Assembly: GCA_036571765.1 (NCBI GenBank)
Contig: BROE01000019.1
Location: forward strand, 4,524,810-4,588,809
Direction of reading: 5' to 3'
Length of the DNA: 64,000 nucleotides
Origin: Plecoglossus altivelis
Lineage: Eukaryota; Chordata; Actinopteri; Osmeriformes; Plecoglossidae
In this document: positions 22,098 through 32,639 of the stretch, one piece after another
How the letters are laid out: each line of letters starts with the position of its first letter
Numbering within the stretch: position 1 is the stretch's first letter
Position numbers and translations under genes: made by a program
The notes under the pieces: generated by a model
What the model saw: only the letters and a program-made list of their open reading frames with translations
Told to the model about the DNA's origin: nothing
Database searches by the model: none

Positions 22098-22187
22098 CTC
22101 CCCTCGCCTCCCTTCCCCTCTCCTCGCCTCTCCCTGCCTCCCCTCACCTCCCTTCCCTTCCCCTCGCCTCTCCCTGCCTCCCCTCAC
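22098..22187 (+). repeat. 40-bp-period pyrimidine minisatellite
   Basis: All-pyrimidine apart from G in CCTCGCC and CTGCC. A 26-base segment at 22122-22147 recurs identically at 22162-22187, a period of 40 bp, with a partial copy to the left. Confidence 0.85.
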
Positions 22188-22546
22188 AGGGAGCCATCTG
22201 TGGAGAGGGTGGGGGGGGGACAACGGCAAGAGAAGGAGAACGGGTGGGGTGGCAACCTAGACAGAGAGTGAAGGAAAGGGGTTCAGAGAGACGAGAGGAA
22301 AAAGAGGCGTCGAAAATAGCCCGAAGGAGCATTGTCACGCCTGTGTGTGTTGGTGAGGATTGTGTGCTTGTCAGAGGGTCTTTTGTGTCAAATTGGGATG
22401 TTTTGTACAGCCATTTCAAACTGCCGCGCTCCGATGACCTTTCCAGCCTGTTATTCGGGATCATTTGAGGTCATCTGAAAAAAAAAGGAAAGCGGAAAAA
22501 AAAGTCAGTTCGCTGTTTTTTTTCTTCCTTTCATCCTTTCTGATAG

Positions 22547-22631
22547 TACTTTGGATCTTTGGCATTTACATGCCTTCTTTTCCCCCAAAAAGAGCCAAGC
22601 ACTTTAGTTTGGAAGTGTTGGTGTGATTTAG
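22547..22631 (+). other. Possible 85-bp exon
   Basis: An unusually good acceptor (a long T/C tract ending CTGATAG at 22546) is followed 85 bases later by AG|GTAAGT, a consensus donor. One frame is open across the interval with no recognisable motif. An AGGTAAGT octamer is expected about once per strand per 65 kb by chance and pyrimidine tracts are common here, so a fortuitous pair is quite possible. Confidence 0.2.
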
Positions 22632-22639
22632 GTAAGTCC

Positions 22640-23700
22640 TCTTTCTCCTGTCTGGTTTGAAGTTTCTGCAACTTTGGGAGAGTTTCCCTCCCTTCATGGA
22701 GCTCGTTAAAACTTCCAGGTGCAGAAAGTTTCGACTTTGCCAAGTTCCTGCGATTGTTCCTTATCCCTTTTAAAGACACTATAACGTATGGCATGAATAA
22801 GTAAGCGTGAACACGTTACAGTGCTCAAGATGTATTCATTAATAGCACAAATCTACAACCAATCATACTATGCAATAATAAAGTAAGACCTTTACATTGG
22901 TTGTCGGTAGCATATGGTAAAGGAAATAATAATTTGATTAGAGTATATTATTAGTATTCATTACAGCCAGCCTACTCCGCAGTACTGTAAACAGTATCAG
23001 CTAACAGCATAGCTCTTTGCCCAATGGAGAACATCTTCACACCTGCTTGGTTCACTACCGCAGTTTGATCGCAAACGGTAGAGAATGAATAACTGTACGA
23101 AACCACATTTTCCATGTTACAATCACAATCGGGCAGCACGTGCAGTATAAGGAAATGAACATTTGACTTTGTGAATCTCCGAAGAACTGAAACACGTCCT
23201 TGTTTGTGTGTCAATTCAAGCTGCTTAGTGTTGGATCTGAAAGTCTTAGATATGCATTACACTAATGTGGATGTCCATGTAGTTCTTTATCAAATATTTG
23301 CAATCTTTAAAACGTTTGTTTTGAAATTTACAGGACAAAGAGATTTCTGTGTGCTGTTTTGCAAAGCTAACTGCCTGCAATGCAGCGGCACTCTATTGAC
23401 TTTGAAAATGTGGCCATCTCAGCGCCGTCATTACAGACATCTTAGTGTGAAACAGATTGTTGTCAGTCGTTTCTGCTTGACTTCCAACCATCGCGGCGCT
23501 TCTGAGAAAAGAATATTGGAATAATACAAGAACACTCTCAATCTCCTCTTCCCTTCACTTGAGACCACTTTTGACAGAATAGCTGTCATTATGTGCTAGT
23601 TTGTGTGGTCGTGTGCCATGTTATTCCATGTAATCATGCGAGAGTGGTTTGAAAGAATGAAATCTCTAATATTGAGTTACATGATGTTATTCAGTTTGAA
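22640..23700. other. AT-rich unique non-coding block
   Basis: About 1 kb free of microsatellites, with ATTA/TAAT cores (22830-22965). A 117-codon plus-strand frame (23171-23524) is rich in Cys, Leu and Val but has no domain I recognise and no paired splice sites. It is not called as a gene. Confidence 0.3.
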
Positions 23701-23949
23701 GTGGAATATGCACGCTGGATCTCGTTCCTGTCTCCTGCTTAACGCGACGGCTCCCACAGAGAGCCACACGCACAGAGGTGTCTTTCATTGGTCCTTGGCC
23801 GGGGCCCCTCTTGTGGGGTAGTCCGCCGCATGCCTGATGCCCGTGCGGGTGGGGGCAGGTGGCGAGGGGGCTGTGTGCCCGGCCCTGGGCCCCTCTGGCC
23901 CCTCTGCGTGTTCCCTGTGATTTGTGCATGGAGAGGATAGCCAGGGTTG

Positions 23950-23967
23950 CATCATCATCATCATCAT
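23950..23967. repeat. (ATC)n trinucleotide repeat
   Basis: Six ATC units. Confidence 0.9.
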
Positions 23968-24014
23968 CCTCTTCCTCCCCATACAGGAGGTGTCCAGGGG
24001 ACTTGTCCTCTAGC

Positions 24015-24150
24015 TCCACTGCATTATCATAAAAAGTGATTTAGAGCTGATTGATGCAAATGACCCTCTGTTCTTTTCCTACCATTAACAGGCCCTTCTC
24101 TGCGGCCACAGGCGGCAATTAAAGCTGTCATTTCCAGCAACTCATTAAAA
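24015..24150. promoter_or_regulatory. Possible conserved non-coding element
   Basis: Unique sequence with GCATTATCATAAAAAG, TTGATGCAAATGA (octamer-like ATGCAAAT), ACCATTAACAGG, GGCAATTAAAGC and CTCATTAAAAG within 130 bp. Octamer plus ATTA motifs suggest POU/homeodomain binding. Confidence 0.35.
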
Positions 24151-24349
24151 GAGAGCGGCGGGCCATGGGAAGGATGGAGCGGGAGAGGGAGGAAGAGAGA
24201 GGGAAAAGGAGGAGGGAAGGGGCTATTTTCTGCCTTGGAAAAAAATGAATGTCTTGCACCAAATAACAGGTCCATTCTTGGCAGCATGCTTGTTGTTTAG
24301 CCCATGGTACCCTCCCCCCAGCTTGGCTTGCACACACCGTTTAGGAAAC

Positions 24350-24720
24350 AATCTTTTCTGAGCTAACTCTCTATACTCCACTATGGAGTGCCATCATCTT
24401 TAATCTGAGCAGCATTAAGTGTCGGTGTTTGTGATAAGGGTATTACCTGTGAAATCGTATTGCAAGGTATTACGCATGGGAGAATTAGGGACACTCAGTC
24501 CAGAATGAGCTCAAGCTTACAATGTATGCATCCTTTTTCGTGGAAACTCAAAATGGGGAATTATGACGCATGCACACAGCAAAAATTCAATACTATTTAT
24601 TCAGCTTTGGCTGCCGGCCACTGATTGCAAACACTGCACTGGAAGTGAAGTGAAACTGCAGACCTAACAACAACTCTACACAACACAGAAGTGAGTGTGT
24701 GGCTCCCTGACTCCCATAGA
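24350..24720. other. Unique non-coding block
   Basis: AT-moderate unique sequence. Nothing supported. Confidence 0.3.
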
Positions 24721-24733
24721 AACTGATTATAGC

Positions 24734-24797
24734 TGTGTGTGTGTGCACGTGTGCGTGCGTGTGTGTGTGCACGTGGGTGTGTGTGTGCGTGGGTGTG
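24734..24797. repeat. (TG)n with CACG interruptions
   Basis: TG units with GCACGTG palindromic steps repeated twice (24744-24752 and 24768-24776). Confidence 0.9.
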
Positions 24798-24809
24798 TTC
24801 TCTTGTATG

Positions 24810-25300
24810 TGCGCACTCCGTTCTTCCTATGTGTTGTGAGATGCCGACAGGGACCTGATCTCGTCTAATGGGGGGCCACCGCAGTGCTGGGGCTGTGTGA
24901 AGAGCTCCAGCTGAGCTCAGGCCCAGAGGGGGGCCCCAAGCACCATCCTGTCCCAGGGACCGGTGCTAATGGCCTGGGGAGCCCCGCTTCTTTTGTGGCC
25001 AACGGGGGGCCTCCCACACCCGTTAATCTCCCAGGCCTGACCCTGCCTGTCTGTGATCACACTCTGGAAACCTTGTCTGGGGGCGCCTGAGGCTGACGGC
25101 CAGGGCCTTCAGGGACTGGTGGATTGGGTTTTGGGTAGAGGGAGGTTGGGGAGGGGAAGCAGGGGGAGTGAGGGTGGTGAGGGGGGGAGATCTGTCCTCT
25201 CCAGTGGTGGGGGCGCCAGGCGCTAAGCTCCAATCAAAGGGTTCCATCGATCATCATAATTCTGTAGCTATCAAAGTTTCCTGCTTGGACATGCAGAGCC
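24810..25300. other. GC-rich unique block
   Basis: GC-rich sequence with short open frames on both strands and G-runs near 25140-25190. No domain or splice support. Confidence 0.3.
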
Positions 25301-25316
25301 CTCTCCAGGGACATCC

Positions 25317-25376
25317 TGTGTGTGTGTGTGTGTGTGTTTGTGTGCGGGTGTGCGGGTGTGTGCATGCCCCCCCCCC
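25317..25376. repeat. (TG)n then C-run
   Basis: About ten TG units, GGGTG variants, then a run of about ten C. Confidence 0.9.
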
Positions 25377-25631
25377 ACACTTCAACCAGCCCCCCAAACA
25401 TCACTGCAGTGCATGTAAGATCTTCCATTCCCTCTAACGGACAGAGAAGATGGTTGCTTGTTGCTGCTGTTGGGACAAGCTGTGTTTGGTCTAAGGATCA
25501 CTGGGTGGCCTGTCAGTCTTTCAACTCCCTTTATCTGCGGAGGAGTGACGGTTGTCGTGACTCCCTTCTCTTAGGGGGACGTGCAGGACGACATGTCCGC
25601 CTGTGGGAGACCAGAGTGTTGTTCCGTGGTG

Positions 25632-25740
25632 CCCCCCCCCCACACACACACACACAGATATGCACACACCCTACACACCCTACCCTATTCACACATGCAC
25701 GCTCGCATACACTTGCACAGACGCACACACACATACACAG
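25632..25740. repeat. C-run and (CA)n compound tract
   Basis: A C9-C10 run leads into (CA)n at 25641-25656. Diffuse CA-rich sequence follows up to about 25740. Confidence 0.85.
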
Positions 25741-25859
25741 ATCTCTAGTGAGATACATTACCACCAATTAGTCTCTAGATGAAAGCACATTAATTACTAG
25801 CCCAAGGCAAACAAGCAAAAATATTTGATGGGAAATTATGAAGGATTTAAAGCCTTTAT

Positions 25860-25935
25860 TGTTAGTCAAGTGGTTGGAATCTTTATCGGTAGTCTTTCAC
25901 ATGTTGACAGGCAAATTGGTTCGAATTCCACCGGT
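25860..25935 (+). other. Degenerate tRNA-like / SINE-head-like sequence
   Basis: TAGTCAAGTGGTTGG (from 25862) resembles the internal A box of tRNA-type RNA polymerase III promoters. GGTTCGAATTC (about 25918-25928) resembles the B box, about 55 bases away, an acceptable spacing. The flanks do not form a convincing acceptor stem and the T stem is mispaired, so it is not called a functional tRNA gene. A decayed tRNA-derived SINE is the likeliest explanation if it is not chance. Confidence 0.2.
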
Positions 25936-26520
25936 TGTTCATGTGAATGCGTTAGCTTAGCATAAAAGCATAAAACCTAGTTCACTCCAGCTTCCAATTC
26001 CTTGTGGTGTTTTCCACTGCGTCATCTTTGTCTCCTGTTTCTACCACCAAACTGGATTACCCTCTGTGCCATAGGAAGGGTGACTGCTGTTGAATACCAT
26101 TTCCCTGGTTAAAGTTCGGCCTTCCTGCAACTTCTGGCTCTCCGGACCGCAGGGGACTGGGCCGGTAAAGAGGGTCAGTGCTGCCTGCGGTGTGGACCTC
26201 TGAACACTAGCTGGTCCTGCAGAGAGGGAGATGGAGACAGATGTCTCCTCCCGGTACAGGAGAGGAACCCTGCTGGGAAGCAGCAAATAGCACTGGCCCT
26301 CCGTAGACCTGTACCACGACCAGTCTCAAACCTGTGTTTATTGCCCATTAAATCAACCTTTATTCCACAGCAAATGTTGCAGTAATTGGCTTTTTACGAA
26401 GAGTACTTTGTAACGCACATGCAGCGTTGAAGGAAAACCACTCCGGTATTGTCTATCAGGGGGGGCCTAATGGTGCAATTAATTTTGTTCCATCTGTTCC
26501 AGAGACTTTTAAAGAAAATG
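25936..26520. other. Unique non-coding block
   Basis: Unique sequence. 26335-26400 (GCCCATTAAATCAACC, GCAGTAATTGGC) looks enhancer-like. No gene recognised. Confidence 0.3.
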
Positions 26521-26523
26521 GAT

Positions 26524-26524
<1 letters not shown>

Positions 26525-26570
<46 letters not shown>

Positions 26571-26578
26571 TCTCTCTC
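26525..26578. repeat. (CT)n microsatellite
   Basis: About 26 CT units with one CTGT interruption. Confidence 0.95.
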
Positions 26579-26579
26579 A

Positions 26580-27230
26580 ACTGGCTTTAACGAAGGAGAT
26601 CAAGTTGTTTCTTGGGTGTTTCATAGGCTCTGTGGAGCCAGTTACAGCTCGCTGTAGTGTAGCCCTGGGTAGTTTGCAGATGGGCTTACTTCCTGAAGCT
26701 GTTAACCACAGCCGAACTGCCCCTCCCCTGGGTGTGGCAGGCTAACCCACAGCTGGGACAAAATAGGGACGGCGGGAGGGAAGGAGGCAGACACTGCTCC
26801 CCAGGAAAGAGCCATGGGTACAGGGCTGTTTTCCTGACCCCCCGTCCCTGACCCCCCTCCTGGCCCTTCCCGGGATTAAAGCCCCTTATCAGGTCTGGCT
26901 GCTGCTGTGCCAGCCTAATCTTCCTGCCCGCCCTCCCAGTTAACAGCCCACCAAGGTGCCCAGCTGACAATGGCATCATTACACTGCAGTGTGTGCCTGT
27001 GGGGCACAGCCTTTCTGGGGGAGGCTGTCCCTCCAGCCTGCAGGACACAGCCTTGGGAGGGGGAGGGCCTGAGAGGCCTCGTTATGACTACAACTCCCCT
27101 GTCCCTCGGGACCACTCAGGAATACATTAGCGAGGCTGCAGCCTCCCCTGGAGTAATGTGATTGGACAGGAGGGATGGCCGGGCCCCACCCCTTCGTGCC
27201 TCCCAGGGGAAGTGTGTTGTGTCCCGCCTT
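26580..27230. other. GC-rich unique block
   Basis: Several short open frames on both strands (26686-27048 and 26979-27263) with no domain. No splice pair. Confidence 0.3.
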
Positions 27231-27234
27231 ATCT

Positions 27235-27440
27235 CCAGCCCACATTAAAATACATGATTGCACCTCGGGGGCATGGAGGAAATGTGTCCTTTGTGTGCAT
27301 TCATCTGCCTATCCAGCCCGAAGTCATGGACCATAAACCCTGCTCCTGAATTATTCCAAGCAGGATATTGTTTGTAAGTTAATAAACACTGCAGCTGATC
27401 TTGTAAACTTTTATTGGCTTCCAAGCCATTTACCTGCTGT
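27235..27440. promoter_or_regulatory. Possible conserved non-coding element
   Basis: Compact repeat-free block with CACATTAAAATACATGATTG, CTGAATTATTCC, GTTAATAAAC and CTTTTATTGG cores and sharp compositional edges, bordered right by a purine array. Enhancer-like on composition only. Confidence 0.35.
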
Positions 27441-27470
27441 TTGTGTGCTCGTTCCGGGAGAAAGTGATCC

Positions 27471-27714
27471 AGAAAGGAAGAGAGAGAGGGAGGGAGGAAG
27501 GGAAGGGAGAGAGAGATGGAGGGAGGGAAGGGAGAGAAAGGGAGGGAGATGGAGGCAGGGAGGGAAGGGACAGAGAGATGGAGGGAGGGAGGTAGGGGAG
27601 AGAAAAGGAGAGAGGGAGGATGAGAGGATGAGAGGGAGGGAAGGGAGAGAGAGAGAGATGGAGGGAGGGAGGTAGGGAAGAGAGAGGGAGGGAGAGGAGT
27701 GAGGAGGGAGAGGG
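27471..27714 (+). repeat. Long polypurine array with nested higher-order repeats
   Basis: About 240 bases, almost entirely purines, made of GGGA, GGAA and GA units with isolated T or C. A phrase close to GAGAGATGGAGGGAGGG recurs (about 27511, 27576 and 27652). The unit therefore has a longer imperfect period on top of the tetranucleotides. Confidence 0.9.
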
Positions 27715-28740
27715 TAGCTTAGTGTAAGACTCTAAATCCCGATGCCGAATACATAGCCCTCAGGTGCTGTGCTTCTCAACCTCAGCCTGCGACTTATGAT
27801 AAGAATGCTTCTTTGTAGTCCGTTGGAGAGTAATGTAGACAAGCCAAAGGCTAATAAACAAAGCTTAGTTCCAACGATGCTAATCAGATTGAATAGATTG
27901 AATCACCGTGCAGTGTATCAACAACAGGCCCACAGTCTGTTTAGTCTTACTTTAATGTTAGGCTCTGTTAGCTAAATGTTAAACATAGTCCAAAAACCCA
28001 ACCTTTGCCGGGTTATTTTGCATGTTCGCCGCGTCATCCCACAGCGGGTAACCTGAGGGCTAGCGGAGTCTACGGAGACCATTCCATTCCCGAGCGAACC
28101 TAACCACCCGTGACCTCCACCCAATATCGGAAAAGAGTTTTTCTGCGCAAGAATTTGCAGCCGGCTGTTTCAGCTGTTTCTGTGTAGTCAGGCTTTCCCA
28201 GCTGCCAACCATTAGAGCTCAGGATCGTGCCCTGAGCCCTGCCGACGGTTCCCTTTTGATTAGCAATTACACCAAGGAAGGTAGGGAGAGAACCGCCGAC
28301 ACGGAGGGGAGTATGTTCCCAACGTGTGTTTCCATTAAGCAGGGTTCCATCAGGCCATGCGAGGAGACTTTGGCCCACGGTGCATTTGTCTTTGATTCGA
28401 CACCCCACCACACGTCCCCCCCCCCTAACCGCCCTGCCCTTCCCAGATGGTACGATCCAGCCCCATAGAGTACATGTGTTTCCACTCACTTGTTGGGTTG
28501 GGGATTGCTGGGGTAAGGGGGGGAGGATAAATGGTTTGTTTTTCCATTGTGGTCTCTCTCATTACCCACTTATAAAGAAGGCTTTTGAAGATTAGAAAAT
28601 GTTGCCCTTGTTTTGCCAAGCTTAAGATGGCTTGGCATGTTAGTGGGGAATGCATGCCTTTTTAGCCTTGTTCGTTGTTTTGTTTTTTAGTTTTTTTTTA
28701 CATCGTTTTCATTGAGATTAGTAATTTAGTTAAAGACTGG
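27715..28740. other. Unique non-coding block
   Basis: No supported gene. Short frames at 28100-28489 (minus) and 28256-28595 (plus) overlap and carry no domain. Confidence 0.3.
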
Positions 28741-28745
28741 GGTGA

Positions 28746-28812
28746 GGATTTGAACCGTTGTGCTACATCATCTTGTAGCTACAGCTGTAATTGTAGCTGT
28801 AATTGTAGCTGT
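28746..28812. repeat. AGCTGTAATTGT short tandem with hairpin and reverse B-box-like motif
   Basis: A 12-bp unit (AGCTGTAATTGT) is repeated about 2.5 times (28783-28812). Just left lies an inverted repeat GCTACA...TGTAGC (28762-28779, 6-base loop). At 28746-28756, GGATTTGAACC is the reverse complement of a tRNA-type B box. The spacing is wrong for a tRNA gene, so this may be a decayed SINE end or coincidence. Confidence 0.4.
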
Positions 28813-30230
28813 TGCCTCAGTGCAAAGTGTCTTTAACTCAGCCCAAACCAGCCCACTCCGAAGAAAAGACTGACCAGTCGTACTGCAGAGCCTCACGTTG
28901 AACTCGCCTGGTACTCGTCTCGCACCACAGACTGGAGCCGTCCTCTACAGCTGGAGAGCTCTAGCTCTTTCAGCTGAGATGCACTGGGAGGCCAAGCCCT
29001 CCAGCCTCCTTGCCCTGGCCTCTCTGGGGTCAGCAGTGTGCTGGAGGGGCGGTGGGCCTCCGTACTGGGAGGTCACCCGTCATGCCGACTCTCTCTGCGG
29101 GGGAGGAGCAGAGGTGGGCTGGGGGAAAATGGCTGTGTGATCCTTCCTCGTAGATCAAGTGACGCTGTGCGCCCCAGACCAGAGTAACAGAGAGACACAA
29201 GGAAAAAAGGAGAATTCTCATTCATACTCATTCATAAAATAGTCATGTATAAAGTTGTAAATCGTCAGTCATCTGACCTAATAAACACTGACAGTGCAGA
29301 TATCAACAATATACATGTACAACATGAAACATGAACAAGCTAGTCACAGACAAGACCGGCATCTGAATTCTCACAGTGCACGTTGCGTGAAGCTAGCGCA
29401 CATAACCAAAGGAGCTGCTTCTGAAAATCTCCGGTTTTCCCTCAGCTGACTAGCTTGTAAAGATTTGGCCAAAGTATGCAGTTCTCCGTAGCCTTAACAC
29501 CGTTGCCTCCAGCAGCGCTGTCATGTACCCCAACAACATGTCACCATCGCTAAAGTAAGACTTGAGAATAACGTCTTCCTTCGTTCCGGCCTAGTACAGC
29601 GTGCACGGTAGTTATGCAACAGAGAGGTCTTGACAGCACTTACGACACGGCAACCATCAAACACCAAGTTTTATGTTGACGTCTTCTTCTTCATTAAATA
29701 TCTCGTTTTGGGTTGTTTTTTTTAGCTGAGGTGCCTTTGGTGAACCCCTCCCGGCTAGATCGACACACCCTCGCTGGCACACCAGGCCTTCTGACGAGGA
29801 GAGAGGCAGAGAGATGTAGCATGTCTTCATTAAGCGTTTCTTAATTGGCTTTGTAACGAATAATCTCCCTTCTCCAAGCATAACGAGGCTGGCAGATAGG
29901 CTGCATGCCAGTGCCGATCATCTGTCAAAACGTCAGCGCAATCTCGGGAATGAAAGCGTCGCGCGCCAGCTAGTTGTTCGACACTGTGTACAAACACACC
30001 AGATCACACTCCAATAGCAAGCCTGTCAAACACCCAGCTGTAAAGGGATTAAGGTTTCGATAAACAGAAACCTGTCACAAGCTGTCTCTTTTTTTAGCTC
30101 CTCTCTTTCGTACTCTTTTGTGAGTAGCGCCGAGCACAAAATCTTGCTCTTTTTTTTTTTTGCGGCAAAATCTTTCGTTGTTCGTCAGCCCGAGTGAACG
30201 TTGTTATCAATGTGAAACGGGAGGAAGTGG
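28813..30230. other. Unique non-coding block
   Basis: About 1.4 kb of mostly unique sequence. No microsatellite of note, exon or RNA gene seen. Confidence 0.3.
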
Positions 30231-30233
30231 AAG

Positions 30234-30254
30234 TTTTTTTTTTTGGGGGGGGGG
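30234..30254 (+). repeat. T11-G10 homopolymer junction
   Basis: Eleven T directly followed by ten G. Confidence 0.9.
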
Positions 30255-30699
30255 ACTTTTTTTCTGGCAAAACAGAACATTGATAACTGGGCTCTGGGGC
30301 CCTGAAGTGTTGTGTGATTAAAGGAAGGCCTCCACTTAACCACAGCCACCCTCCTTATCATCACCAGACAGGGGGGACGATCTTTCCTGTCCCTCGTAGG
30401 TGCTTGGAGCAGCGACGGCCGCACACTCAAGCCCCCGTGGAATGACAATGAGACACTCACCGGCTCGGCTCGACGGTCTATTTGCTCTTATTTCCTGTCA
30501 TGCGGCGAGGCGAGCGTGCTCTGTGGGCCCGCTGGATCCTGAAGCTTAATGGACTGGAGAGGACTCGATAGAGACATGTGGATGTGAAGCGTCAGAATGT
30601 GCAACCTCGATCGCCCCCGGTATTTAAAAATGGGACATCTCGCCTGCCGTTGGGGCACGTTGGAGCCATGTCACGGACAAATGACAGGCTATTACAGGA

Positions 30700-30719
30700 G
30701 ATGTGTGTGTGTGTGTGTT
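30700..30719. repeat. Short (GT)n
   Basis: Nine or so GT units. Confidence 0.85.
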
Positions 30720-30850
30720 TGTGCGCACACAAGGTGCCCCTAGGTCTCTAACTGCTCCCCTCCCTCCTCCAAACGCTCCAAGACCCAGTGACATCAGCAG
30801 GAGTAGAAGAGACATCTGATGACACAGTGGTTATGTTCTCCTGGGCCACC

Positions 30851-31049
30851 CTGCCTCACATCGCCCTGCCTTACCCTGCCTCACATCGCCCTGCCTTACC
30901 CTGCCTCACATCGCCCTGCCTCACATCACCCGCCTCACATCACCCTGCCTCACATCGCCCTGCCTCACATCGCCCTGCCTTACCCTGCCTCACATCGCCC
31001 TGCCTTACCCTGCCTCACATCGCCCTGCCTTACCCTGCCTCACATGGCC
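30851..31049 (+). repeat. Compound minisatellite of 15-bp and 10-bp units
   Basis: Ten copies of CTGCCTCACATCGCC (15 bp, one copy shortened to 14) alternate irregularly with five copies of CTGCCTTACC (10 bp), giving 25-bp composite units at several places. The 10-mer looks like an internally deleted 15-mer. Variants are CACC for CGCC (30916 and 30931) and TGGCC in the last unit. Open frames through the array (30788-31273) are His-Pro-Ala rich repeats with no other support. Confidence 0.95.
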
Positions 31050-31419
31050 CTGCTTCTCCGTCAGTGGAAGAGAGTGTGTGGGGCTGGGGGCTGGCAGGGT
31101 CGGGTGGTAAACACAGTAACAACGTTTGGGACATGTTGTTGTTATTTGAGGGGGATGTTAAAAGCCCACCAGGCCAGAGTAGTGATGGACACATGAATCC
31201 TGACAGCTGGAGACGTAGGAGGCGAACAGGAAGTCAGCCCTGGGCACACGCCGTACGTCCTCATCCCAGATAAGCCTGCCGAAGACCTCTCGGATAAGTA
31301 AGCAAACATACTTTCACCAGCACTCTCAAGGACTGCATCTTAATACATTCAAACATTCCACTCGTTATTTATACGCTCCGGTTCGACAGGAAAACCTAGT
31401 GCAGACGTGACTTAACCTA

Positions 31420-31960
31420 ACGATCGGGTGGGAGAGTCTAAGGCATCATTAGCCGGGTATTGTGAATTTGTAAACTTGCGGAGGTCTCCCTGTATTCCTG
31501 ACCTGTTGAACGCACAGATTCATCGGGCGTCTCTTCGATTGATCGCAGCATTCATCACTATGGATCTGGCCTGCCCCAGCACATTTTCTCATTACAGGCT
31601 ACTGTACGGTGTCCATCCGGGAGGATGTCCATGGAGAATTAAGCTTTTTTCTCTGCATGCAAAGTTGCACAAAAAGGCGGGGGAGGGGGGGGGGGCGCAT
31701 CGATCAACCTCCACTGAACACTGTGTTTAATTAGGACAGCATTGAGCACATGAGTTTCCCTGTCATCGCGCTAAAGAGCCCCAATTGCAGATGTAGGGGC
31801 CCTAAATGGCACCGACGACATCTGTGAACATCTGCTTGGAAAATTAGAATTTGCCTCCGAATGGAACGTTGACTTTGTTTTCGTCTTGGTGGACCAATTA
31901 GGGACAACAGATTTACACAGTCAGATCAAACTGAAAACAATAGCTCAATAACAGTTTGAG
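31420..31960. promoter_or_regulatory. Possible conserved non-coding element
   Basis: Unique sequence with a 100-codon plus frame (31428-31730) of unbiased composition but no recognisable domain or splice pair. The right half has TTTAATTAGGAC, CCCAATTGC, AAATTAGAATTTG and CCAATTAGGG, suggesting homeodomain-like sites. A regulatory element is likelier than a gene, but a diverged exon cannot be excluded. Confidence 0.3.
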
Positions 31961-32164
31961 ATGGGGGGGGTTTTTTTTCCCCTCCCCTCCTCGTTTTTCT
32001 TATTTGATAGCGATGTGGCTAGCGTCTGCCAATAAGCATTAGCGAGCAAGATGACTCCTGACCTTCCTAGCATCCGCACTCAGTTACACATGTCCCCCAG
32101 GGAACCCTTGCCTTTCATCTAGAAAGCACACAAGATGCCGGTGTGTGTGTGTGTGTCTTTCTTT

Positions 32165-32299
32165 CCCCAGAATCTTTGCTACAGTTAATTAACAGTTATT
32201 AGTGTTAGCGCAGAGCGCGGGATAAGATGTCACAAATCATCAAGTCTCTAGGTGCAGTTACAGCAATTAAGAGCTCCATCACACCTACTCTCTCTCTCT

Positions 32300-32331
<32 letters not shown>

Positions 32332-32440
32332 GCAGTCATTTGGTACACTTCCAGGCTCCTTATTAGACCTGAAAGCACAAATCAAATCATTTCTGCTTGG
32401 CAATTCGCCGCCGTTATTTCAAGTCCTAATGGCGTAAGAA
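32165..32440. promoter_or_regulatory. Possible conserved element interrupted by (CT)n
   Basis: Two AT-rich unique segments (ACAGTTAATTAACAG... at 32182 and TTATTAGACCTG... at 32360) flank a (CT)n array at 32289-32331. The microsatellite appears to have grown inside an otherwise enhancer-like block. Confidence 0.35.
32289..32331. repeat. (CT)n microsatellite
   Basis: CT and CCCT units, ending CTGCAG. Confidence 0.95.
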
Positions 32441-32441
32441 A

Positions 32442-32482
32442 CCCCCCCCCCCCCTCACACACACACACACACACACACACAC
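32442..32482. repeat. C13 followed by (CA)n
   Basis: Thirteen C, a T, then about thirteen CA units. Confidence 0.95.
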
Positions 32483-32639
32483 CTACTTCTTCTCAAACCG
32501 AAGTAAAAAAATAAAAATGAAGGCTGACTTCCTCTGTGCTGCTGTGCTAGTCTCAGCAAGGCAGAGGTGCCACGCTTTTAACTTTCCCCTGTGTTAGGGC
32601 TTAATGAGCCTAGCAGGCTGCCTTATACCTAGAGATGGA

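Noticed and set aside
31428..31730. 100-codon plus-strand frame of fairly balanced composition
   Set aside because: No domain recognised, no acceptor/donor pair, ends in a G-run. ATTA-rich context favours a non-coding element.
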